A DNA stretch of 64,000 bases from Pseudoips prasinana (lineage: Eukaryota; Arthropoda; Insecta; Lepidoptera; Nolidae), in assembly GCA_951640165.1 (NCBI GenBank), contig OX621241.1, positions 13,769,001 through 13,833,000 on the forward strand, in the 5' to 3' direction. Shown one piece after another: positions 10,861 to 21,170 of this stretch; the first letter of the stretch is position 1, and each line of letters starts with the position of its first letter. The notes under the pieces are model-generated. The model was not told the origin of the DNA. It worked only from the letters and a program-made list of their open reading frames with translations, and searched no databases. The position numbers and the translations under genes are program-made.

Positions 10861-10905
10861 ACACATTAATTTTGATTATTTTTTATGCTGAATCTTCTTC
10901 TTAGC
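10578..10905. repeat. duplicated ATCCACACATTAATTT motif with hairpin and (AT)n
   Basis: The motif occurs at about 10578 and at 10751-10774. It recurs inverted at 10777-10800 (23 of 24 match, 2-nt loop) and again at 10857-10880. A (TA)n microsatellite fills about 10799-10858. The following TTTTTATGCTGAATCTTCTT occurs after both the first and last copies, so the block is a ~280-bp duplication plus a palindrome. Confidence 0.85.
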
Positions 10906-11585
10906 GTGCCGATGGCAATCTAACTTAAGTCAGCTCAGAATTCAACTACGAGTAAATAAGCCTGAAGACTTTACTCATAACCAGGACCACACCATTAGCG
11001 TAATAACATATAAATAAAAAATATAAGAAAATACTTATGCCTACTATAATTTAAATATTGCTACCGTTTAGCGGGGTGGGGGAGGGGGTCACGTGGTATG
11101 GTTTCGAGAGCCAACTGCTACGAATGTGGGGGCACGTGACTCTACGTTATAATCGAAGTATTCAGATGATCTAGTTATTTATAGCATGACATTAGGAGGA
11201 GAAGCAAGGAAAATATTGCTCCCACACACACGGATACATAACCACACACAATCACCCACCCCATAAACATGCACACACATTTATTATAAAATACATTCTT
11301 ATTTTATTTTATTTTATTGTTAAGTATAGTTTTGTTGTCTGCTATTTTAATTAACTTAATTGTCCAATGTTTACCTGGTTCCTGCGATACAAGTCTAGAA
11401 CTTCGTGGGGGAACCAATATCAATTGTTTTGTGTAATAACTTATATTTTATTAAAAAAAAGACGTGTGGCACTCGGAGACTGCCGCGGTAAAGCTATTGC
11501 ATAGAATTTTTTATCAACTTATGCAATTATAACTATTTATTTATTTTATAATACTGCATTTGTGATAATAATAATAAAATGAATG
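10906..11585. other. no gene; low-complexity spacer
   Basis: A G-rich block GCGGGGTGGGGGAGGGGG lies near 11071-11090 and a CA-rich stretch near 11220-11280. No open frame or assignable repeat was seen. Confidence 0.45.
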
Positions 11586-14500
11586 TATATCCTCCTAAGT
11601 CTTAAGTGCCTTTGCATAGAACAAAATGGCGTTTATCTGTAAGTCCTGAGATTCACGAGGCAGGAGATAACATTTTGACCGAATGTGATTTATAAAGAAC
11701 AAAATAATTATCTTCACTGAGTCCTGAGCTTTTGACATCTGATTAAACCATTTTATGCTATGTTATGATTTTGTTAAAATAAACTTTGTTTGTAGTAATG
11801 TAAAGAATAATTTGCACTAAACCAAATGGTCTTTATTTTTGTTCTTTATAAAGAACACTCGGTCTCAGTGTATATTGAAATGATTAGTAAGTATACCATG
11901 TGCTTCTTCCTACTTTTTGATAAAATAGTTAAAATACAGCATAATGTGACGGTAAATGAAACAAACAAAACATAAATTATTCCCTATTTATTTTCATTTG
12001 TACTTTTGGCATGGCACTTTGGCAAAATCACATTAGACTTAAAATTATAAAATATACTCGTAGTACTATCAAAAAGTTGAGATCTAACAGCAAGTAATTA
12101 AGTAAAACATCTTATAAACTCTTAAAATGTTTTTGAAACGTATCCTTAAAATTAATAAACATAAACAAAAAAGATCTAACTTTTAAATAAAATCAACCAC
12201 CTGTGTGGAAATCTGCAAAACAATTTCTTTTCGGGGTAAAACACAAAGGTAATTCACAACCTTTACAATAGACAGTAGTCTTCATCACACAGCCTTTATG
12301 TCTGCACCTATGTTGTGAGGATCCCATTGCAGGTAAGTGAAGGGTACCGCAACGTCGAAAACCCACTGAGGGAATCGCTTTTACTGGAGGTCTACCTCTT
12401 TTGGAAGTATTGGTAACTTCTTCCAGGGCACCAGTCGACTCCGCAATTGTGCATTGAATTTCATTTTCTGAAAGCAGGTATCTATCCAGTATCTCCTCTG
12501 CAATAGTTTGCTTGAATGCACGTAATTGCACTATTTTGTGAGCTCGTATTCCTTGCAGCTTTTAGTCAGTCTTAAACTTTATCCAGGCATTGACGACAGA
12601 TAAATCAATTAAGTCCACTTCTTGGTACGCATTCTCGAGGGGCAAACTGCTAACAGTCTGTCGGTAAGATCAACGCCCCCCATGTTACTATTATATTCCT
12701 TGACAACCTCAGGCCTTTGGACTTGTAAATAGCACCGTAGCTTTCTGTCGTATCGTCTACATTCATCGACAGTTTCTGCAGCATGTATGCTTGACAACAA
12801 CATAACGGGCTTGTTGTCGTACCATTTTGTTAGCGCTATCTGCCGATCTTCTCGCACAAGAACGTCGTAGCTACCCCTACCCTGTCTTGCTAATTGTTTA
12901 TCTGTCTGCAAATTGTTTATTAGATATTTAGGCAGCCGATTTTTCATAACAGTACCAGCGCATTTAAATCCTCGGTTGTTCAACTCATCCAACAACTTAA
13001 TGCTCGTGAAGAATTGGTCACAATATATTATATGTCCAGGCACTAGAGTTTCGGTTAAACTTAAAACTACGCTCTTACCTAAATTGAACTCCCCACTACC
13101 GGTTATCGTATTCTTGCCTTGATATACTATTATATTGCATACTAAGCCATTTGGATTGGCAAGAATAAAGGCTTTGAGTCCAGTGGGATACCATTTGCCG
13201 GGGCAGTATTGTCGCATCGGACAAGCGCCTGTAAAGGGTATTATCATCTCATCGATGGAAATTTTTTGGTCTCGAACCTGTGCGTAGCACCCTTGAAGAA
13301 CTCTATCCAGTAACGGGCGTACTTTCCACAGCAAGTCGTTCTTCCTCGCGTCAAGCGAAATATCATTATCATAAACCAACTTAAGTGAATTTCTAAGTAA
13401 AAAATAACGATCTCGTGTCATAGTTTTTACTATAATTGGTATAGCATACTTCTCGCACCAGTACATTCTAATTTGTGGATAGCCGATACATCCCATAAGC
13501 ATGGTTATTCCAATAAAAGTCTTGCACTCTCCTAAGGTTAAATTTAAACTTTTTCCTGTTTTTTCAACAGCAGTTTGATTACTCATTGTAACCATTAACG
13601 AAAGCAATTCTTTGTCTATATATTCATAAAAATATTCTATCATCGAGGATTTCGATTCAGAAGGGCGATACGATGGCTGTTGCAAGGCAGGAAACTCTTT
13701 GTTGAAGCCTATTCCAAGTTATAGGATCTCGCCTGAAAACCGCAGAAGCTCTTACTCTACCACGAGTACGCACACGTCTGCGCCCTGCACATCGACTACG
13801 CACTCCACCACGCGTACGTACCAAGTGTCTCGTCGGAGCTCTTCTAGATGGACCACCAGTCTCACTTTCCGGGCTACTTGAATCTTCATTTTCCGAGCTG
13901 CTTTCACATTCTTCACGACGATTTTCATCGTAATTCCTTGCCATAGGAATTACGATGTTTTCCTCAGGCTCTTGAGAAACCAGATCCTCGTCATCGTCAC
14001 CGTCCTCTATCTCAGACTGATTGAGAAGCTCATCTATTTCCTTTTCATGCAGGGCTAAAACAAATAAATATTTATTTATATCATTATATTAACTCATTTT
14101 AATAACTTTTAACTACAAATTTATACGATACAAAACTATTAAACTAATACCGTAAGTGATTTTAAAAGAATAAATATTGACATCGACATTACTATATAAA
14201 GACCGTACATACTTTACAAAGAACAAATCATGGTTTTGAATTAACTATATATTGACCGAACACACTTTATAAAGAACAAATCAGTTAGACTTATATTACT
14301 CAATTTATACCCCATGTTTTGCAAAAATAATACACTACAGATATTGTTTAATTCCTTATAAGTAAGAAAAATACTAGTTTTCTTGAAAAATACTAAAATT
14401 ATACAAGATATTAACAGATTTACTCACATTGTTTACGACGCCCTTCCATTGTCGCCTCCTCGTGCACCGTGAATGCAAATATGGCGGCTAGCTTGCACTT

Positions 14501-14740
14501 TACTCGATGCGTGTGACAGAGACGGACTTATAAATATCGTTCGGAAACGTCAGCTCTTTGAGTGTGTGGCTATAATTTACAAAAACTAATATGTTCTACT
14601 CATAGAACATTCGGTTATAAAGCTACTTGTCATTTCAAGATTGTCAGGTCTTAACTATGATTGCCATTTTGTTCTATAGATAGTCAGTTCGGTTTTTCTA
14701 ACAACTAATTCTCAAAAGAACCGGGTCTTAGGAGGATATA
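11586..14740 (-). mobile_element. piggyBac-like transposon, about 3.15 kb, non-TTAA flanks
   Basis: The terminal inverted repeat TATATCCTCCTAAG is exact at 11586-11599 and 14727-14740. A second inverted match, ATAGAACAAAATGGC, lies 20-60 bp inside each end (near 11615 and 14665). Between them sits one transposase gene on the minus strand. If the outer TATA or ATAT belongs to the target, the element is CCTCC...GGAGG with a 4-bp AT-only duplication, not the TTAA usual for piggyBac. Four motifs of the form ACCG-N8-10-TTTATAAAGAACA lie in the subterminal regions. Confidence 0.85.
12193..14449 (-). pseudogene. piggyBac-like transposase, spliced, broken by frameshifts and a stop
   Basis: This encodes the cut-and-paste transposase of the element. 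Exon 1 (14428-14449) encodes MEGRRKQ and ends at a GTGAGTAA donor. The 373-bp intron ends in TTTGTTTTAG at 14055. Exon 2 begins with an acidic Glu/Asp/Ser-rich segment and an Arg-rich tract. The catalytic block (13685-12609) holds the three piggyBac aspartates in SIDEM (residue 145 of that frame), YCDQFFTS (223) and GGVDLTD (339), plus PGKWYPTG. The C-terminus (12531-12193) is a Cys/His-rich finger (CRHKGC, CKGC, CFTPKRNCF). Breaks seen are a frameshift near 13711, a frameshift near 12612, and a TAA at 12562-12564 just before the finger. All catalytic residues survive, so inactivation is recent. Confidence 0.92.
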
Positions 14741-15540
14741 GAGTACTAACTCATTTTCTTACACTATTTTTTCGTGACTTTCTTCATTAATAAATGCACT
14801 TTGTTTATTCATATTTAAAACACTTTGTACACAAATTATACGAGTACAGATATTCACTGTTGTACGTAGATGATAAATACCTATACACTTATATACTTTC
14901 TCACAAACAGCTGATTACGGTAATTTTCCAATACAACCAATGCCACCTAAAGGCGGGTTGCTGAACTGAAGAGACAAGCGTGATATTTCAAAAAGTCATT
15001 AAAAGTTCTGTTATTTATCGATAGATGGCGGTCGGAGTGGGGGGTTTTAGGTTTTTTTCGTTACGGAATTTCTAGATTCGGTCCCCACGCTCAAGGCCCG
15101 CGATAGAAGCTATGCAATCGCTTAATAAATAAATATGAATGTCAAACACACAACATAACATGCTAACTTCTTTAACGTGAAACAATAATGAAGGACGCGT
15201 ATCGTTAGATCTGTGGCCGCTGACATCGTAAAACTGACTTTATTATTCGCCTCACCTTGTACACCAATGCATATCAGATTCATAGCTTTCAAAACAAACA
15301 AAACATGTTCAGAAATTAAATAGTCAATAAAACAACCTTTTATAGCTTTGTTAAGTACCTCCTTTTTAAGTACCTGCTTTTAAATGTATACAAGCGTGGA
15401 AAAGAATTTCAGGGTTTATTGCCGAATAGCGCTAAATACATAGAATTAAATACTTCTACTGAAATCTTAAGAGTTCATCAGTTGATGGACAATTGGAATT
15501 GCTTCTGAAACGGATTTTATAGTGTACCTATTGGACTCCT
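14741..15540. other. no gene seen between piggyBac-like element and 5S SINE
   Basis: AT-rich sequence with a moderately GC block near 15020-15120 (ACGGAATTTCTAGATTCGGT). I recall that block as a recurrent lepidopteran sequence but cannot assign it. Confidence 0.4.
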
Positions 15541-15550
15541 GAAAGGAGGC

Positions 15551-15797
15551 GCTCACAGCTAGATGCTCTCACCGGTCCGTAAGTGATCGGCGAGGTTAAG
15601 CAACTACGCTACTACATAGATGGGTGACCGCCAAAGTGGTTCAATTTCTGAGCTTCTTCGTGTTTCGGAGGGCACTTTAAGCTGTCGGTCCCGGTTGTAG
15701 TCATTAGAAAACAGTCGTTAAGCCATATCCGAGGCCTACTGGGCAGCTTGAATAACTCTGACACTAGAGTCCCCACTGCCCATACGATAAGTAAGTT
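15551..15797 (+). mobile_element. 5S-rRNA-derived SINE (SINE3 type), copy 1
   Basis: The first ~90 bp follow the internal promoter region of 5S rRNA. GATCGGCGAGGTTAAGCAAC sits where 5S has GATCACCGAAGTTAAGCAAC. ACATAGATGGGTGACCGCC corresponds to the 5S C-box region. The body (GAGGGCACTTTAAGCTGTCG, GGTTGTAGTCATTAGA) is unrelated to 5S. The end is CCCATACGATAAGTAAG. Copies lie at 27421-27680 and 51299-51536. Confidence 0.85.
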
Positions 15798-15869
15798 CTG
15801 AAAGTTACTTAAAATACGCTTCGTCTTATAAGAGCAACGCAGTTTTTAGAGTTCTGTACCAAAATGGTG

Positions 15870-15995
15870 AAACCGTTACGGCCTTAGGGCCCGTTTGGGA
15901 CGCCGAGTGGTCGCGCAGCTTTACTTGGGCCGCGCCGCAGCCACGTGGTCGGCGCGCACCTTCCTACCTCGTGGCCACTGGGAACGTGTTTTGAA
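15870..15995. other. isolated GC-rich island
   Basis: About 120 bp of very GC-rich DNA (GGGCCGCGCCGCAGCCACGT near 15928, GGTCGGCGCGCACC) in an AT-rich setting. No frame gives a recognisable peptide. It could be a scrap of a GC-rich LINE, like the patches in the LINE at 57 kb, or of an exon. Confidence 0.4.
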
Positions 15996-16339
15996 GTAAC
16001 GACTTGTAAAATAAGTTAATTTATCAGAAAATCCTCTTCATACTACCAATGCGACCTGCATTCAAGCTTATCTTTAGAGGATTCGTTTGTTTTGTCCCAA
16101 AGAACATTTCTTTCCTCCACCAAAGATCAATATTTGAATCATAAAAAGTACCTAAAGTAGAAGCTGTCAGAGTAACTCCGTTGATAGTGAAACTGCCTTC
16201 ACGAACATGTCTATTTGTCTTGGTGGGTGGGGTGCTTGCTGGATGTTTTCTATGTATTGTACCCATGTATATATTTGTATTCTGTGTATGGCCCTTAGTA
16301 GATAAGTACAAAGCTCATAGTTAGGTTAAGCTTAGTATC

Positions 16340-16500
16340 CACTTTTAAGACAACATATATATATTTGATGGACACAAAGTATATCGAGACTCAGAATAAC
16401 CATTTATGGGTCACTGAAATCTTTATCCTACGCGGAAATCGAACCTGGGCCACGAAGTGGCGAGGCGACTGTCTTAACCGCTGTGCCACACGTGTAGTCA
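16340..16500 (-). mobile_element. tRNA-derived SINE, family 2, second copy
   Basis: On the minus strand, ACACGTGTGGCACAGCGGTT gives the A box and CCAGGTTCGATTTCC the B box. The body GTGACCCATAAATGG...CTGAGTCTCGA matches the copy at 780-965. Confidence 0.75.
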
Positions 16501-16679
16501 ACACATAATATACTACTACTACTATATTTATAGTACTATAAAAAAACGATTGACGTTAATTCAGGCTTCCCGTAGAATATAACATTTACTTCTTTACTTC
16601 TGATATTGATATGACTAACGTAAAAACGGTTTTTCCTGAACATACTTATTGTAAAATTACCGCAATCTGAAAAAAATAT

Positions 16680-16795
16680 ATAAATATATCTATCCGTTAC
16701 TAGTGGCCATAGTACAAATTTTGTTCAATTTCAGTTAGATGGCGCTGTGTATTTGTCTCGGGGTATTTATTATATAATAATAAACACATAGGAAT
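16680..16795 (+). mobile_element. SINE 3' tail fragment
   Basis: CTATCCGTTACTAGTGGCCATAGTACAA... TTAGATGGCGCTGTGTATTTG then an (ATT/TAA)-rich end matches the shared 3' domain of the SINEs at 9233 and 49478. No tRNA-like head is attached. Confidence 0.6.
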
Positions 16796-16839
16796 TTAAA
16801 AGGTCCCACTGTACACACGAATACATATTAAGCTATACA

Positions 16840-16908
16840 TTTCCAGTATAAGCTGATCCCGCATTGTAATGGATTTCCATACAATGACAGTTCAGCTTAT
16901 ACTGGAAA
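16840..16908. repeat. two-tier hairpin
   Basis: The outer arms TTTCCAGTATAAGCTGA (16840-16856) and its exact complement (16892-16908) match over 17 bp. Inside them CATTGTA and TACAATG pair again, so the structure is a stem, internal loop and second stem. Confidence 0.85.
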
Positions 16909-17770
16909 GTAGACGGATACGTTTTCTTACAATATTGGGCTCCGATGTAAAAAGATAAAAGTAGTGTCAATTAATGGGTCTATAAATTATCAGCCAATCA
17001 CTAAAAAATCCATGGATTTCTTCAATCTATAAAAGATGCAAGAGCAGAGTTATAAAAGATTTAGTCTTAATAGAGAGGTTATGTACCAACCTATTCAAAA
17101 CAGCTGTTTTTTAAGGGCGATTGCTATTTAATAGTTATCCGTGTCCAGTATGTTAGCAATAGTCGTACACGTTAAGCAATATCAGAAGTCAGAAGTCAGA
17201 AGAGAATGCAGTTGTCGAGAATGCATATAAACAAAACAATAAAAAATACTCAAATCACACACGCACTAAACGATACGAGAAACGAGTGACCGATCATAGA
17301 TTAGGATTCAAAATCTGTCACCAGTCACTGTCAGCATAGATTAAAAATATAGTTGCCAATAACTAATAAATCGATTTGAACGATAACCGATATTATGATT
17401 TCTATTTATTTTGTTGATATTTTATTTTTTATTGTTGACATTGAGTTAATGTATTCAATAATTATTATGATTAAATCGGTTACCTGGTGTCTGGTGCAAG
17501 AGGATTTATATTACATTGTTTGAACTCATTGACGTTAATTGATTGTAGTAATCAACAACCAATTTAATTCGTGACTTAAACTTATTTTGAGATTTCTCGT
17601 TTTCCAGATTGTAAATTGGGTCAATTTTTTACAGTTTGAAATAGAAAAATATAACGCTTTTTTTAAACCATATCTCAACTTATTACAGTCAGGCCCAGAA
17701 ATCCCCGTCTCCTTTATAGCTTGATATGTAGCCGTGTGTACTATGTTCCAGATGAAGTTATCGCTATGAA
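16909..17770. other. no gene seen; AT-rich spacer
   Basis: No open frame above background and no repeat assigned. The direct triplet AGAAGTCAGAAGTCAGAAG near 17185-17205 is minor slippage. Confidence 0.4.
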
Positions 17771-17824
17771 TACTATTCTGTCAAGAAAGTACCGGGAAAA
17801 GATCAATAATATACAAAATGTTTG

Positions 17825-18884
17825 TTATTCATCCAAATTTATTTTATCACCTTCAAAGTATGCTCCTTCAGAAACGATACACTTACGCCAACGAATAATC
17901 CATTCATCAAAACATTTTTTAAACGCTGCTTTCGGAATTGAGTTCAGTTCTCGCCGCGAATTCTCCTTTATCTCTTCTACCGATTGAAAACGGCTCATTA
18001 ATTTGAGTTTAGGAAAAAGAAAGAAGTCAGCTGGAGCCATATCTGGTGAATATGGTGGTTGCTGGATGGTATTTGTTGAGTGTTTGGTCAAAAATTCGTT
18101 CACAATGATGGCCTTGTGCGAAGGCGCATCATCGTGGTGCAAAATCCAAGAATTTTCTTTCCACAAATCTGGCCTTTTTCGTCGATTTTGCTCTCTTGAA
18201 CGCCGCATAACGCTGAAATAATATTCTTTATTTACCGGTCGACCTTCCGGTAAGAATTCAGAGTGCACAACCGCGATATTCAAAGAAAACAGTCAACATG
18301 ACTTTGACTTTTGATCGACTTTGGCGTGGTTTTTTCGGTTTCGGTTCAGTTGGAAGGCGCCACTCAGAAGCTTGTTGACTAGTTTGCATGTCAAACTCGT
18401 AAACCCACGTCTCGTCCCCAGTAACAATGCGTTTCATGAATGTGGGGTCGGAATTGACTCGTTCTACCATGTCCTCAGCGACTTTCATGCGATTGAGTTT
18501 TTGGAGAAAATTCAGATCTTTTGGGACTAGCCGAGCGGCAACATGTTTCATACCCAAATGATTAGTTAAAATGGTACGAATCGACTCAGATACAGAAAGT
18601 TCGGCGGCTATCTCTCGCAGAGTTGAATGAGGATTTTCAGTCACTATTTGCTTCACTTTTGTGATGTTAACTTCAGTTGCAGACGTTGATGGCCTACCAG
18701 AGCGAGGCAAATCTTTCATCACATCTCGACCGCTTTTGAACGCTTTGAAACACTCAGAATCATGAGTTTTTGATAAAGTCGATTCACCGTAAGCCTTCTG
18801 TAACATTTTCAGTGACTCCGAACACGAAATTCCATTAGCGATGCAAAATTTAAGACAAACTCTTTGTTCGATATTTTTGTCCAT
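17825..18884 (-). pseudogene. mariner transposase of the older element, frameshifted
   Basis: The start is MDKNIEQRVCLKF at 18884. It contains RSGRPSTSATE, a helix-turn-helix region ending near SESIRTILTN, the VPKDL linker, and catalytic GDETW, HHDDAPSH and SPDMAPADFF, so the DDD triad is complete. The reading frame breaks near 18278 (YRG to VVHSEF). Compared with the family as I know it, one His is missing in the SVS-ESIRT stretch and about three residues are missing after PKLKL. The sequence fits the irritans/vertumnana-like mariners known from insects. It is inactive as written. Confidence 0.9.
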
Positions 18885-18943
18885 TATGAAATTCGCAATA
18901 CACACTATATATGATATTTCTAAAACCAGCACTGCATTTAATA

Positions 18944-20231
18944 TTAGGTCTTTACCTATGAAATTGCCGTTCTGCAGTACTGGCCATTTCAAATCAAAAT
19001 AATTTTTGTTTGGCTAAGAATTCTAATTTCAAATTAATTTTATTTTAAAAACATGGATTCTTTTTTCCAAAAGTAGTCATTTCTTTATTGATTAGTGTTA
19101 CATTTTCATCGCATTTCAATCTTTTTCGTCATCATGGATACGTTAAAAATTCGAGTAATTATGGAATATGAGTACCGTCGTGGCAGCAACGCGGCACAAG
19201 CGGCACGCAACATCAACGACGTTTACGGAGCTAACACTACAAACCAACGCACCACCTGTTATTGGTTTGCTCGCTTCCATTCTGGAAATTTCGACCTGAA
19301 AAATGAACCTCGCGGTCGTCCGAAGACTTTGGTCGACAATGACGAATTAAAGGCGGTTGTGGAAGCTGATGATACACAATCTACGGCTGAATTAGCAGCA
19401 GCTTTCGACGTTAGCGTCAAAACAATATTGGTCCATTTGCGTCAAATTGGCAAGGTAAAAAAGCTTGACAAATGGGTGCCCCACGAACTCAATGATCGCC
19501 AGCGCGAAGTACGCGTCGAGACGTGCCTTGCACTGCTCAACAGACACACAAATGAAGGAATTTTGAACCGCATTGTTACCTGCGATGAAAAATGGATTCT
19601 GTTTGATAACCGCAAGCGCTCAGCAAGTTGGTTGGATCTTGGTTCAGCACCTAAACAATGCCCTAAACGAAAACTTACCCCTAGAAAAGTGATGGTCACT
19701 GTTTGGTGGTCTAGCGCCGGTGTGATTCATCACAGCTTCTTACCAAACGGTGTGAGCATTACTGCAGATGTGTACTGTGAAGAACTGAGCACAATGATGG
19801 AGAAGCTGGCGCATCTCCAACCAGCATTGGTCAATCGCTCGTCTCCGCTGCTCCTGCACGACAACGCGCGACCTCATACTGCACAGCAGACGGTCTCCAA
19901 GTTGCAAGAACTGGGGTTGGAAGCTCTCCGTCATCCGCCCTACTCACCAGACCTTGCGCCTACAGACTACTACTTTTTCCAGAATTTGGATAACTTCTTG
20001 GCGGGAAAAAAATTCAATACCCGAGAGGCAGTACAAAATGCCTTTGAAGAATTTGTTGCCTCCCGTCCAGCTGATTTCTTTAAGAAGGGCATCAATAAAC
20101 TGCCACTGCGATGGCAAAGATGCATTGATTGCATGGGTGATTACTTCGATTAATACAAATAAAAAAATTCATGAAAAAAATTCGTTTAAATTTTTTCATA
20201 CAAAACGGCAATTTCATAGGTCCTATCCTAT
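18944..20231 (+). mobile_element. younger mariner, 1288 bp, probably complete
   Basis: The left end is TTAGGTCTTTACCTATGAAA and the right end, complemented, is ATAGGATAGGACCTATGAAA. Both continue with TTGCCGTT. It is flanked by TA at 18942-18943 and 20232-20233, as expected for mariner. It is inserted in the 5' region of the older mariner in the opposite orientation. The terminal 10 bp of the two ends differ at about half the positions, which may limit mobility. Confidence 0.92.
19134..20153 (+). CDS. intact mariner transposase, 339 aa
   Basis: The DD34D transposase excises and inserts its own element at TA. I place the start at ATG 19134 (MDTLKIRV) and not at the ATG 39 bp upstream, because homologues begin at this point. 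The N-terminus carries two helix-turn-helix regions, with GRPK between them at about residue 61. The linker WVPHEL is at 114-119. Catalytic residues are D151 in TCDEKW, D243 in HDNARPH and D278 in SPDLAPTDYYFF, with exactly 34 residues between the last two. Length is close to the usual ~340-345. The sequence is clearly close to the cecropia/Hsmar1-type mariners (KKLDKWVPHEL, TVWWS, RPADFF). No stop or frameshift is present, so it may be active or recently active. Confidence 0.95.
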   Translation: MDTLKIRVIMEYEYRRGSNAAQAARNINDVYGANTTNQRTTCYWFARFHSGNFDLKNEPRGRPKTLVDNDELKAVVEADDTQSTAELAAAFDVSVKTILVHLRQIGKVKKLDKWVPHELNDRQREVRVETCLALLNRHTNEGILNRIVTCDEKWILFDNRKRSASWLDLGSAPKQCPKRKLTPRKVMVTVWWSSAGVIHHSFLPNGVSITADVYCEELSTMMEKLAHLQPALVNRSSPLLLHDNARPHTAQQTVSKLQELGLEALRHPPYSPDLAPTDYYFFQNLDNFLAGKKFNTREAVQNAFEEFVASRPADFFKKGINKLPLRWQRCIDCMGDYFD

Positions 20232-20799
20232 TATAAATAACAGATGCAACTCAAACTCCGCGCCAAAATGGAAAACAGTTGTGCCAATCTAACAACACCA
20301 AAAAAAAATTGAATTTGTAACCATAAACAAATCATCCATTCCCGATACTTTTTTGACTGAATGTATGTATAAGACATTTATCAAACCACAGACGCAACCA
20401 CAAAATTTAAACTTATTACGTCTTTATTTTTGTGTTGGGTCTCAAAATTGTCACAGAGACTTTAATGGCGTTTATTAATAAAATAGCGAGCTACCCACGC
20501 TGAACCCTATTACAGAATTCAATAGGGCTAAATTGTGCGTGGGAGGTTCGAGAGATCTCTAAAGAAATATCTCATTAATTAATTTGGTGCATTTAGAGAT
20601 CTGAAAGATAATAATATTTGTTTAATTGTCACAATGTTACATTTGTTACTTAATTATTTATGGTTGCTTTCTCGTGGTTTATTACGTTGTTTATTTATAT
20701 CTATACCAATATGAAATACTTATGTATTTATTTATTTATTATAGACACACCAACAGTATACATAGACAACATTTAATTAAATCCTTATATGTACACCTA

Positions 20800-21170
20800 T
20801 TGAAGGCATTACGTATGAGGGTATTGTGGTGTGAAAGAGACAATTGAAAAAGGTATGCTGAGATGGTTTGGGCATTTAGAAAGGATTAATGAAAGAAGAT
20901 TGACAAAAGAATTATACCTGGACTGTGTGAATTTTACAACCGGAAGGGGAAGACCTCGTTGAACATGCTCTGACCAAATCGGAGACGTTCTCAAGAAAGG
21001 CCAGGTCGGAAGTACTCTAAACGGGGGAGCAATGAAGAATATAATGACAGTAAACGAGGCATAAGAGGTATGCAAAGGTCGTGGCAAATGGAAATCTGTT
21101 GTCACTGACTACCCCTCTGAAAAACAGACGTCAAGGACTCACGCCGGTTTTCCAGAGGGGTAGTCAAATT
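20800..21170 (+). mobile_element. RTE-type LINE 3' fragment, decayed
   Basis: It encodes a decayed C-terminal segment typical of these LINEs: [20 protein letters not shown], then GRGRPR followed by a stop, then [11 protein letters not shown]. It is paralogous to 50013-50434 (opposite strand), which is less damaged. The fragment ends with CACGCCGGTTTTCCAGAGGG at 21140-21160. Confidence 0.8.

Larger units (their letters stand above)
17771..20364 (-). mobile_element. older mariner, split by a younger mariner
   Basis: The left end CTATTCTGTCAAGAAAGTAC (17773 on) is the inverted mate of GTATCGGG-type sequence ending ATACTTTTTTGACTGAATGT near 20364. The match covers about 22 of 27 bp. Removing the nested element (18944-20231 plus one TA) leaves about 1.3 kb, the normal mariner size. 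The transposase lies on the minus strand. The exact right boundary is uncertain by 1-2 bp. Confidence 0.85.

Noticed and set aside
15580..15645. 5S rRNA gene
   Set aside because: Only the internal promoter region is 5S-like. The 5' and 3' stems of 5S are missing and the sequence continues into a SINE body.
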